Positions 20,461 through 32,800 of a stretch of DNA of 64,000 nucleotides are shown here, in pieces. The stretch comes from Notospermus geniculatus (Eukaryota > Nemertea > Pilidiophora > Heteronemertea > Lineidae), in NCBI GenBank assembly GCA_002633025.1, contig NMRB01000360.1, positions 54,413 through 118,412 of the forward strand, given 5' to 3'. The stretch's first letter is position 1, and the number at the start of each line of letters is the position of its first letter. The notes under the pieces were generated by a model. The model made no database searches and had not been told where the DNA came from. It worked only from the letters and a program-made list of their open reading frames with translations. The translations under genes were made by a program, and so were the position numbers.

Positions 20461-23400
20461 TAAAGTCAAATGCTTCCTGAAGTCAAGGACCCAAGGCGCT
20501 TTGCTGGTAGTCTGGTTGTAAATTGCCAGATGACAAATTTCCAGAACAGGGTATAACGCAGTTCTCATTATCAAGTCAATTTAATCCACCATTGTTTTAC
20601 GTTTGTAGTGTCATGGCGAGGCCATATCTCATGCTGGTTTACCAGAACACCAATGGCGATGGCATCCCAAGTATCCCATTGTTTCTAACCATTGTCTTAC
20701 GGTTTATACATTATCAAGACTAGGCCTGTTTTATATTGGCCCATTAAGATATCCGCGTGTGATCTTCGATAGTCTCGCCAGTTGAATTATGAGTCAATCC
20801 AACCTCCGGGAGAGAATTCATCTTAAATTGCGGCTTAATTAAGTAGATTAGATTGCACTCAGGAAGTTTCCCAAACCTGGTTGATTCTGGGCCATTGAAT
20901 AGCGCAGTTAAAATATCAGTTCTGTACATGTACTAGTATGTCACCGTTGTTCGTTTGATTACCTGAGGTTTATAAGGAAAAATGCCTGGCAAAGTCCCCA
21001 CCCAGCCTCGGTATACCAAAGAGCCAGGCGTACTCTGACTTCCCAGCAAGAACCTACACTGACCTACATGTTTTCCTATTTCCTCCAAGCTGAGACGGCG
21101 TTGGTTGATGAAAAATCAGAGAAAAAACTTATTTTGCCCTTGCTATTTTCACGCAGACGCATTTTTTCCATAACCACGACCATCCTCTTGAGAATCGCAG
21201 ACTCGGCGGCGTCGAGGTAATCCAGCAACACTTGAACCTCCTGGAAGCCATAACGCAGACATAGACCAGTCACAACAGTCGTAATCCACTTTCATGACCT
21301 TTTACCCTCGTTGAGAGTGTAGCGGGTCAGTCATGCTAGCATTGGAAAAGTTTATAAGGGCTAACCCCCTTCTTTGTGCGGGAGGCTGATGAAAAGGACT
21401 GCCATTGTTTGCGAAGACGATTTTTTATTAAAAAAACGTGGGCTTCCTACAGACTGAGAATTATTTTTGTTAAGATTTCGATACCAGACCTCTCATTTCA
21501 CCGAATGGGATCCTTTTTGCAAAGATACACCTGAAAACGCTTCTTTGAGAAGAATACCATTTTGTGCTTCAAACTTCACTGCGGACGCCTGCTTTTGAGC
21601 CTCGAGACTATCGGGGGTGCTCTACAGGATCGAACATGGATTTCATGTCCCACCCGGCATGCTGGGCGTCATTATTATTAGCTACGTCTACACGAGAGAC
21701 TAACTTCCCGGGTCAAATTAGTCTCGAGACAACTTAACTCGAGACAGGGCCCAGTGTAGACGGTTAACTGGAGCTAAAATGCTCCGTGTAGACGTGGCTA
21801 ATATTGCAGTTGAGAACTTGATATGATACACGGTGTCGATGTTACAGTTACTCGAACTCGATCAAATGCAATGTGGTAATCCACCTGTATGGAAACAAAG
21901 CGTCTACCCAACACCACCGATTTATTGCGAATTACGTAACAAATGAGCCGTCTCCTAGTGATGTAATTGTCCCGCTAATTACGACTATTTTACACATATA
22001 GACAGCACCGGTTGTTACTAAGGCTGATGTATGTACGTTTTGTGTAGTGTACATGTACATCTTGATTGCGACAATTCTATCCCATGACGATGTCCCTGCT
22101 GTGGTTAGCAGTAAGTCTGCTTATGCACGTATTAAATTGGAATCGGATGCAGCGTCATAATAGAGCTAGCCATCCACGTTTTAATTTTTGTGCTGGAGGC
22201 AGACACGCACACAAAAAGGAGAAAAAATTGTAATAATGGGATTTGGATTTTTTTGTACGGAGCATGCGAAATGTCCTCAGTAACAATCCCCGATTCGTCA
22301 AGGATTGATGTGGATTTGGTACGAATGCAGACGACATTCATATGCACAGAATAAAACTTAATCAAAACCTTAATCAATTCACAAAATATCACGTGCATCA
22401 ATTAGTCTTAGTCTAAAATCACTGCCCAAGGATTCCCCCTGTTGATACCTATGAAATACTTGTAAGCAAATTAAAATGTGTTGAAAGTTAACGAATTTAA
22501 TAAAAAATGCATGTATTTATAACAGGGTCTAACTTCTGTGTCACCCTTGTCGTTGCCTAAGTTCCAGGTTACACGAACGAACTTAATCCGTTAATCTGGA
22601 TCACTGAAGTGCAAAAAAGCCATTTCCTTGTTTCTATCCATCTCGTCGGTTATTTTCTTTGGTGTGTTCGGCTAATCCTAAAAGGACCACATAACCTGTG
22701 GTGAAGCTTTTGTCGTGGTCTTAGAGACTGGAACTGAGCGACATGGTCGGTGGGATTATGCGTTAGCGCATTATGAGAATACTCTTACCAAACTGAGTGC
22801 GTGGAGTAATTCATCGTGTTGTGTCAGTGCAGTTCCTCTGCATTTTGTGGATAACTTTAATTATTCCTTTTTTGTGATGCTGATTTTTCGCTTTTACGAC
22901 GTCGATGCAAATTCACCACTAAACGAGTCAATAAAAGTCACCAGAAATCATTTCAATTTCTAAAAAAATAATTTTTGTGATATAAAGGAGGTTTATCTCC
23001 CAGTGACTTTGCACTAGTGTTGCAAAATGAAACATGGTGTCTGGAATGAGATATTGATGTTTGGTTTCGCTACAGGTGTATTTTCTCGAATGCAGGGGTT
23101 GGGTTCTAATCTTGGAAGAATGCGACAACCTGGAAGGCTGTGACCCAGGTTCCGTGACCCCGGCCTAGTGTGGTATCATCTCGCGGGGCGGATCAACGCC
23201 GGGGATCAACGTCGTGCGAAATTCCACATCACATACCAGATTCCCAGCCATTCACCCTTGGCTGCCCCTGAATAGTTCGAGCAACAGAATGTTACCTCCC
23301 GACGAACCCACCATTGTATAACACGGGTAAATGGGTCAGCACCACACTATTTAAGTGGCTTCAGCAAATAATGTAATTGTGCAACCATATACCGCTTTTG

Positions 23401-23819
23401 CATGCACTTGTAGGCGATGTGAAACTGGTATCTTGGGGTAGGTCTCCACCTGCAAGTCTCAGAGCTGGATGGGGCTTGATCCGGGTCTCCCAGACAATCT
23501 ATTTACTCAACTCCCACTCCACCATTCCGGATGTCTCGGTGACCTATTGTGGAAAGGATTATCAGTACGAAACTATGACAGATTTGCATAAGCATACAAT
23601 TAATGACCTCGCCGAGTATTGTGAGGCGAGCAGGCGATAAGGCAGCAGCACATGGACTTGCGAGCGCAGGTAGAATAGGCGCATTAGGAACAGGTTGATG
23701 GAGAGTGTGGCACGGGTTGGATCCAAGTTAGTGGTTTCACACGGAACGAAGGGACTATTCGAGAAGCATCTCGGGACAAGGGCGTGTTTCGTGTGTGTTA
23801 GTGTTGTGGATGGTGTGAA
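20461..23819. other. Intergenic region between the two divergent homeobox genes
   Basis: It holds the presumed promoter of the plus-strand gene and perhaps upstream exons of the minus-strand gene. The minus frame at 21076-21273 has an amphipathic, protein-like stretch (EVQVLLDYLDAAESAILKRM) but lacks usable splice sites. A small inverted-repeat element sits at 21677-21802. No other gene is seen. Confidence 0.5.
21677..21802. mobile_element. MITE-like element with TTAGCYACGTCTACACG ends
   Basis: The left end is attagctacgtctacacgag and the right end is ctccgtgtagacgtggctaat, its inverted copy. The interior has further near-palindromes (gtctcgagac). The TTAGC...CTACA ends resemble those at 49000-49248, possibly a related family. 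Confidence 0.65.
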
Positions 23820-26800
23820 ATGCTAGGTACGATGATGTTGCCTATTGTAGTCCGTGAAACGCGGCAACAGATGGATGAAAGACAGTTTGACCAGACGACT
23901 GAGGACCAGACAGACGGCAGCAATGGCGGGGCTGTTTCACCTGCCATTAGTACAAACTCAGAGGACTCCAGTGAGCCACTCCCTCGTCCTCCCAGCAGCC
24001 AGGAGCTCGGGAGGAAGAACCCGTTTCCTCTGCCTGTCAGATTACAGGATTCGCTTGATTTAGACGAGGGGGACTCAAGTAATGACAATCTCATAGCAGC
24101 ACGACCAACTGTCCCAAGACTGTACAGCTCCTACTCCAGCCAAAGGAAGGACGGAAGTAAAGGTATGTTGTTCACAGATCTGTTATTTTTCGCGACCACG
24201 TGTTTCACGGGATGGAGCGCAGTCTTTGTGTTCGTGGTAAAACTCCACCAGGAAGTTTCTACTGGTGTTCTTCAAGTTTATTGTGTGTACTCGACATGGC
24301 TATTGATGGTAAACATTTGCCAGGTAGATATGGATTTCTTATCAGATTAGCTCATTGGCCGCAACAGTTGAACGCGATTCGTTGTGCGTCCCGGGTTGTG
24401 CGTCCACCTGTTGACGCGCTTTCTGATATTGACAAGTTGACTTCCTTGTGTTCTAGTCATTTGCTGATGTTGGCTTCTGGGTCCTATTGCTATTATTGAA
24501 ACGACATCCGTATATGAGTTAATCTCTCCCCGGCATAGGCCCGTATTACCAATAGTAAGTATGTAATACGGGCCCACTCGCTGAGCCTGAGGGCATATCC
24601 CTGAAATTTATTGCAGATCGTAAACATGGTAGATGTGTATAGAGTCGGAACAGCAAGGTCTTCTGCTGGTCCTACTTGCCCCATTCTAAGTGCAAATAGG
24701 CTTGCTTTTCGAAAAATCAGACTGGTGTGACAGGGATCATATAGTCCCCCTGGAAGCAAAGTCCTATTGTACTGCACATTCAACCTGCAGTTTTCCTTGA
24801 AGGATTATGTCACTACTGTCACTTTTGATAAAGCCATGCGGACTTCCATCCCCAGGACGTTGATCCCTGCCACACCTGGCATCTGATACCCTAATTGAAG
24901 AATTGTTTTTAAAATTAGCTCCTTCCATCTGCTCTTAACCATGCAGGGTGTTTCAGAAAAAAAGATTCTCGTTAGTGCCTAGTAGGCCTGCGCTACACTT
25001 CTGTGACATCACACGTCCTTTTTGTATTTCGGATATGTTTCTTCTTTGGTCAGCTTCGCAACTTTCACTGCTCGCAAAGAACTACATGTATATTTTCTGT
25101 ACCATTACGTATGATGAAATGTACGAATGGGTGTTGGTATGTGCTCGAAGTCTCATGCCTTGTCATGTCGGCGGAGCAACGTTTGATGTGTTGTCAATGG
25201 TCAATGCCTGAAAACCGGATGAGTCGCCTTCCAGAGTCGGAGTATGGCTTGCGACCCAGGGAATCTGAAGACTAATTCTGGTGACAAGGCAAGAAACGCG
25301 CAATTAAGCGACAAAATTCATGGATTAGGAAAGGATTAGGATCAGGCTCAAACCATGTTTGGCGCTGCAGTGTCAAACATTGTCAAACTGTTGACACGTA
25401 TCTCCCGCCACCTGGGCCTTGTGGGGCTCGCCACGTCCTCATGGCGTGTCTGACTCTCAGTGTAGACATGTCTTATTGTCGTAAAGAGCCAATTGGCCTA
25501 AATCCACTCCCTTCATGATCCACTCTAGAAGCACACACAGGAAATTAATAAAATGGAACTAGGTCGCACGTTGGTAAATTGGATCTTTCTGCATTATATG
25601 AACGAGCTTAGAATATGGTCGAGATTACTCCATCTGCGCAGACTTTGACGGCTTTGTGATGGCTGGGACACAACATTTTATCCATCGTCAGGCCTAGACA
25701 TAGAGAGGAGGCTGAATGGGCGAGTCTAATAATTGATAGAAAAAAAAGGTATCACTGATGATGATGACCTAGGTGATGATTTTTATTAAATTACTTTCTG
25801 CCTCCATCCTTCTTAAAGAGAAGTACCGAAGAACCCGGGATGGGATGGGCACTCGGACCTGACCCCATCAAAAGACACGGATCAAAGGATTACCTGTTGT
25901 CGTCTTACCCACTTGTTCCTGCTTATCTAAGCTGAATTTACGTTTGAAAAGCGTCTATTGTCCAGTTTTCTTTCCATCACAAAACACAAAGGTGACATCG
26001 AGGTTAGTGTAGTCAAATTGAGCAGATGATAAATCATATAATACATCGTGCTGTCTGCTTCCACACCCCTTGTAATGTAATACGGGGTGTCACAAGAAAT
26101 GAGTCATACAGGTATTAAGGATAATCTTTTGGACTCATATACATGTAGTATGTACCAAAGTCCTTACCAGTCGAAGAGACAAACCCCGCCAAACCTAATG
26201 CAAGGCCAGACAGAAAATCAAGTGTCACGTATATTGGTGACACAGAGGTTTTGGCTCTTTTTAGTTTTAAATTGGCAATTGGATTATCACCAATAAAACC
26301 CAGCAGCATTGTTTTGATAGCAATAAGTAGATAGATTAATATCAGAAAATTAGATGTGTATGAAGATATGGCCTCATTAGTCTCAAATGAAGGATGGGGA
26401 ATTTGTCTGCACTTTAGTTTCGAAAATACGATGTTATATATCCCTCATTTGAATGTGAAATTTTACAGCGAAAAATCGGAGTGAAATGCATGCGTTTTTT
26501 TTAATCAAGCCATCAAGCGTGATGGATGTCAGTCATAAGGTTATTTTCATTGTATGAGCCAACCGGATGACCGCCACAATGAGTATAATCATAGATACAT
26601 ATGGCTAAAAAACTCTATTAAGTCCAGACATTTATCTTTGTCTAGGCCCCCTACCCGCATCCATTTTTATGCGCATAAGTCAGTAATTACAGCCATTATT
26701 TCAGGCACACAATAGTCCGTCTCATTCCGTTTGCTTCAGATGAAGTTGACCGAAAGATCTGAGGTATTTTACGATGTAACGTGTAAAAATGTACTGCCAT

Positions 26801-29800
26801 TCCGATCTGGTTGATTGGCATCCATCCCTTCGTCATTCCATCTTGTTGCACCTAAGGTACCTACACAAACTGACATACGATGTCCACAAAGTATGTACAG
26901 GACAACGTGGTGAACTGCATATGAAACTAGGCCGTAATGAGACTGTGATAAACTACCCCACTCCTTGGCTAATTCTGGTCACTCCCATGAAGCTTATTCT
27001 ACACATAAATACAAAGCCAACACCAGCCTTCATATATAAAATGATTATGGAGTGTGATTATGGGCTTGTTGCAAATGATGCTGGTTGGATGATGCCAGTC
27101 TAATCTGAATGGGAATGGCCCATCGAACTGTTAAAGGAAACAGCACACGGCCCAAACTGCTCGCCAAATCGTGAGGTTTCGTTATTCCCCTTTTCGTTCA
27201 CCATTTCATGACGTCATAACTTGCTCGATCGGAATCTGAAAGTAGATTTGCCCGTAAAGAATGAGACTGCTACGTTTTGTTAAAAAAGTGTGATAGAATT
27301 TGGATAGACCTATTTATAGATTCTGACAATAATCAGGCAAGTAGTTTACCTTTGCTTGTGACATGCACCCTATGATCACAATTGTAATTTGACCTCTCAT
27401 AACGCGGGCAACAAATGCCGTGAAAGCCGAGATTATTTCGCTTCTCTAGTTTCGTTTTCAACATGGCCACCAGAATCGCCATGTTTTAACCGCCCTCGCC
27501 ACCTGGTGGATCTATGATGAGTGGCAGGGCAATGTACCGGTAAGTATTGGCAAAAATAGATGTAGTTTATCGTAGATGGCATGGGGAAAAATTACGTCAC
27601 AATTCAAAAAAGAACTAAAGTCTGAAGAACATCACCTCATTGTATCAAATTAAAGGTGTGGTCCCTGAGCTGTCTGGGCGGAAGACAAGCCTGTAACACA
27701 AGGTGAGTCATAGGCCTAAAGTGTACCTTTTCTGAGCCAAAGAATTATCTTGATACTACATGCCATGTTAATAAGCTCTTGGAACACAATAGCCTTATTT
27801 CAACTAATTACTGCTAGGCCGCCGATAGGCCGGGTCACTGGCCCCAATACTATAATTTAATCATGTAAAGATGGAGTTCCATGAATTAATCCCATTGTTC
27901 TTAGGCCTTGTGTTATTGGATTTCATAAAGAACGCATATTCTCGTTCATTGTGACCTGTTTTGATAATGTAATGGTTTAACTCTTAGAGTGATGGAGGAG
28001 GGGATTGGAAAGACAACCCTGTCCCGTAAAATGGCTCTGCGTTATACATGGTCCGAATCGATAGGTTCACTGTAAAAACCAATGGGCTCGAGAGACCCAT
28101 GATTTTGTCCACTACCTGGGCACGTGGGTTTGAGATGAGAATGGGTCCATGGTACCCAGAATATTTGTTTTTCCGAACCTGAAACGAGGAGGTCCTTAGG
28201 TTCCAGTAACCCATAATGACCAGTTTCACAGGTCACTTTGGCCCATCCACTATTGCTGCTCATGGGTGGCAACACCCCACGGTAGCATTCGTAGATGGGC
28301 CAAAGTGGCCTATGAAACTCTCATTATGGGTTAATGGAACCTATAGTCCTGTCCGTTTCAGGCTCGAAGAACAAATATTCTGGGCACCATGGACCCATAC
28401 TCCATTGAACACATTTCAAACCCATGTGTTCAGGTAGTGGACAAAATCATGAGTCTCTCGAGCCCATTCGTTTTTACAGTGTTTTGGTGGAGTGTTAGAT
28501 GTTACCTTTCCACCTCAAAATCTTTCGGGCGGGATCGCCTCGTGTGCACTGTTTATCATCATATCTGATTGGTTTCAAACACCGGCAGTTGTTTCGATGC
28601 ATTTATCTCTCAGTATTATAAAGGCACATGAGTGGATCATCAAATACATCAAATGTACACGTACATGTGCATTACCACATCTTGATAGTATTTGATATGC
28701 CATGACTAGTCAAATATGATAACGTGGGATTTATACAGATGTTTACGTAGTATTTGCGTGGAATGTTGCTGAGGGGGGGGGCCTCACCATTGATGCTGTC
28801 GATGACGTCATTTCCGGTCAAAATATTGCGGTGTCGATATCCCGGATAATTTATGCCTATGCTCTGTTATGAGGTGATTATGAAGTCATTCCTGTGTCGT
28901 ATTATAATAATAATCAGAGAAGTAGAGCGTACATGTAGTTCATTTTGAATGGCATCCAGAATAGAAATGATATTCTCTAGTCAACCAACGATACTACCAG
29001 CAGCACAGATGAAGATTTGTAACTTACAGATATAATTGACTAAATATCATCGTCTAATTGCGGGGATATCATTAAGTAGACTATTTCATTGAAAGATATT
29101 CGCGGGTGTATTTTAATTCGGTGGAATTTTCCATTGTCCAAGTCATTTCTTTCAATGCCCAGCAGGATTTAATTGGTGCTGACGAGTGCATGATTGGTTA
29201 ATTGGCCCATAATCAGTCAAAATTAGTTGTTCTTTCCTTGTTGCTTTTTTCTACCACAAAGGATGCCAGACTATTTCGCCAAATTGATGTCTTTACTGAA
29301 TCCTGTTTTCTCACTTTTTGAGGCATACTTTTTTCCCTCTGTCTATGGCATACATGGCATATACATGAGGTGGCGTGAGCTAAGGCCACCAGACGATAAA
29401 CCAGAAAGTACGTGCTGCCTAAGCCGTTCGGTAGGCTGCATACAATCTAGGGGTTCTGAAAAAAATTGGAACGCGCATGGTGGCTAAACAGGCAATTTTA
29501 TTGGGGAGACCAAGTTGCGTTGTCTTCTGATACCTGGAACTGGGAGATAATAACATCGTTACTGTTCGTGACTTCATGACGTACGATTTTAGGTCATAGT
29601 GTCTGTCGATAAGATAAAGTTAATTTTAGTAGTTTCTTTTGTGTGGGGTGAAAAGAATCTGAGTTGATAGAAAAAAACAAGAATGAATATGATTATTTCT
29701 CAGAAGCTCGACTTCAACAGGAGGATGTGATTCTAAGCACACCAAATACTTCACTGCAAGAGACCAACTCTTGAATACCTGTGTACAGGCTTACTGAGAA

Positions 29801-32800
29801 ACTGATTCTCATGAATCATGTTTTCCTTCGAGTGTCCTGCCCTAGATCCGCCTAGATTACCCTACTCTCCTCTCGTTTCCTATTGACTTAAACTAGGCCG
29901 AATACTTCCACAAAAGGTTACACTACACATTGGGTAGACACTTGTCTGGGCTTGGCAAATTGAAATTCTTGCCTATTGTTGTTGGAAGAAACAGCAAAGC
30001 CGCTTGATAGCATCTTGAAATAATTCATGATAGTATGTGGGCTGCAAGTCCTAGAGTTAACGACGCAGATACTAAACCAGCGCAAAATTTCGTAAAGTTC
30101 AGCCTGACCTTCCTTTCCATGTCAGCGTTCTAAACTGATTCATTACCCCCACTGCCTATTCCCATAATTGTGTGTGAATACGATAAACCAAAATGGCTGA
30201 CATGGAAGCCATATTGGAAGCCACTGTTTGCGGGCGTTGTGTATTCTAGGTCAGTCCTGTACGAAGCTCGTCCTACACCGCACCTATCTCGAGTCCGATA
30301 CATTTTTCTTGTCTTATCTTAGAAATTTGCGTATAAAAAGAAGTCTGCTATTTTTGAATGGCCTTCTTGATAAGGATTACCCGGTAATCTACGCGACAAA
30401 GAAGCGATAGATGGCTTGTAATCACTGATGGGACAATATAATCTGATAGTCACACAGATGGAAACTAGGGTAGGCTGACATCAGTGTTATATTTAGTTAT
30501 TCTTATCATATTTGAAGGAGGAAGGTGTAAACCTTGCTGGGTTATGTGTCTCCGATCATAAGACGGATGGTGTGACTAATTTAGTACTGAAGCAATAAAA
30601 AATGACCAATATGCCCGAGCAAGAACTCGGTAACTACACTTCAGGCAAGTCCATGGAAAAAGGAAACCCAAACTGGACCCGAAGACACTGTATGACGATG
30701 AACATACGTTGAGCTGCATGGGCAGTATGCAAATCTGATATAAAGTTTGCCATCCAAATCCCTGCTCCAAGTGACCGGACATAAACCACCTGAGAGTTGA
30801 GCCACTCTCAATTACAGTTCTTAATTGCCCTTGAAATGTCAGGTATTCTGCTCTCGGTGATAAGTGATCCCGTGGGTTGGTCCTGAGAGGTTTTCGAGGG
30901 TGTGCATGTCCGCCCTGACCCGGTCTGCTGCCATGGCCATAGTTTCCAGCGAGATCGAACCACAATTTACCTTTCCAGTTGAACGCATGTCTCAAACATG
31001 TAGACAAACGAACGACATTCTAAAAAAGCCGTTCACGTTGGAATCCAATCGTGGCCTATCTGCTTTTCGCAACCATGAGTTAGAGTGATGGCCTTGGTCA
31101 TATTCTGAAGTTATCCTACCTTGGCTGTCCAATGGCCTCTTTTGCTCAGGTGAAATTATTTGTTAGATGAAATAAAAGGCTTGAACGAATCAACCCAGAT
31201 GAAATCAAGCAATACCATGCTGAAATCAATGGAACTAGACGAGGCAGCGTGGGCAACACTTAAAAAGCCAACCGACTTTCAGCACTGTAAACATGTGTTT
31301 GTTGCAGATAACCTTAATTATAGCTTTATCAACTGGTTACGCCCCATGATCTCATTAACTGTTGCGGCAAAGCATATCAGTTGCCCTTGGCGTTGGCTTC
31401 AACCATTAAATTAAGTCCCACTCCGCAAATAAACCCATGATATGGCTTGTAAATTAATACGGCCAAGAAATTCCTGAATAATTCACTTTAAATTTATTTC
31501 CTTACACGCTCTCTCTTTCTCAGGTGACGTTACCAGCCACCGCGGACCGCGGCTCTCCCGCTTGCTAACCACGGACCAACTGGAAGAGCTTGAGAAGGCT
31601 TATCAAACAGATCCGTACCCTGACTACTTTCAGCTTGGCATCAAGATAGGTCTGAAGAGTCATCAGGTGGGTGAATCACATGAACTTTATCCATTCTTTC
31701 AGCCAAGGACATGTATTTATGCAAATGCAGCGTTCGTGGCAGGGATTTATATGGTTGGAAGCACCTGCACCGGTACTTCTCTTGGCGAAGACCTCCTGTG
31801 GTCTCCAGAGGTCGAAGCACCTCTTGTTGTCCACTTTCGAGCAGTCATAAACATTCAGGCAATTTTAAAAAAGAAAAATGCTTCTTTTTAAAAAATTGCT
31901 TATATCATATTGATTAATGCCGGACCTCTGAACACTGCGGAAAAAGCCTTACCGGCATACATAGGCAGAATTATTAGGCAGCACAAACAAAACGTTGATA
32001 ATGAATTATTGTATGTGATGGACAAAAAAGGCCGAAGACGTATGACTGAAACAACGCATGTACTCTCCAACAGCTTTCCTGAATGCTTACATGTATAGTA
32101 CACGTACAATACAATTATGGTCTATGTGACTACCTGTCGCCGGCTGTATTTGGGGAGTATCGCCTCCCTACAGCAAGCTCACTCTATGGAGGCTCACAAA
32201 AAGTGACCATCTCTGGTGGCAGACAATGGGATGACGAGCAGCGGTGTCACATTTTTTAGTGACTTGAACATTCTCTGGGCACAGATATGATCGACCCATT
32301 GAGAGGACTCTCCGACATCTGTCTGCGAACTCATTGACTGGACAATCCAATGTAAGGAATGAGAAAGAGCAGTATTCATGAAGGAAGCATGATCAAGAAG
32401 GAGCAGTAATAAAGAAGAGCAGTATCCAAGACATGCAAGAAGGAACAATAATAAAGAAGGAGCAGTAATAAAGAAGGAGCCGAAATAAATTAGGAGCAGT
32501 AATAAAGAAGCAGCAGTAATAAAGAAGCAGCGCTAAATAAGGAAGCAGCAGCAGTAATAAAGAAGGAATAATAAAGAAGGAGCAGTAATAAAGAAGGATA
32601 AAAAAGAGCAGTAATTAAGAAGGAACAATAATAAAGAAGGAGTAGTAATATAGAAGGAGCAGTAATAGAGAAGGAGCAGTAATAAATAAGGAGTAGTAAT
32701 AAAGAAGAGCAGTATTCAAGAAGGCGCAGTATTCTAAAAGGAAAAATAATAAAAAAGGAGTAGTAATAAAGAAGGAGCAGTAACAAAGAAGGATCAGTAA

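Noticed and set aside
30576-31007. 143-codon minus-strand frame nested in intron 1
   Set aside because: No recognised family, no splice support and an overlapping open frame on the other strand. Likely chance.
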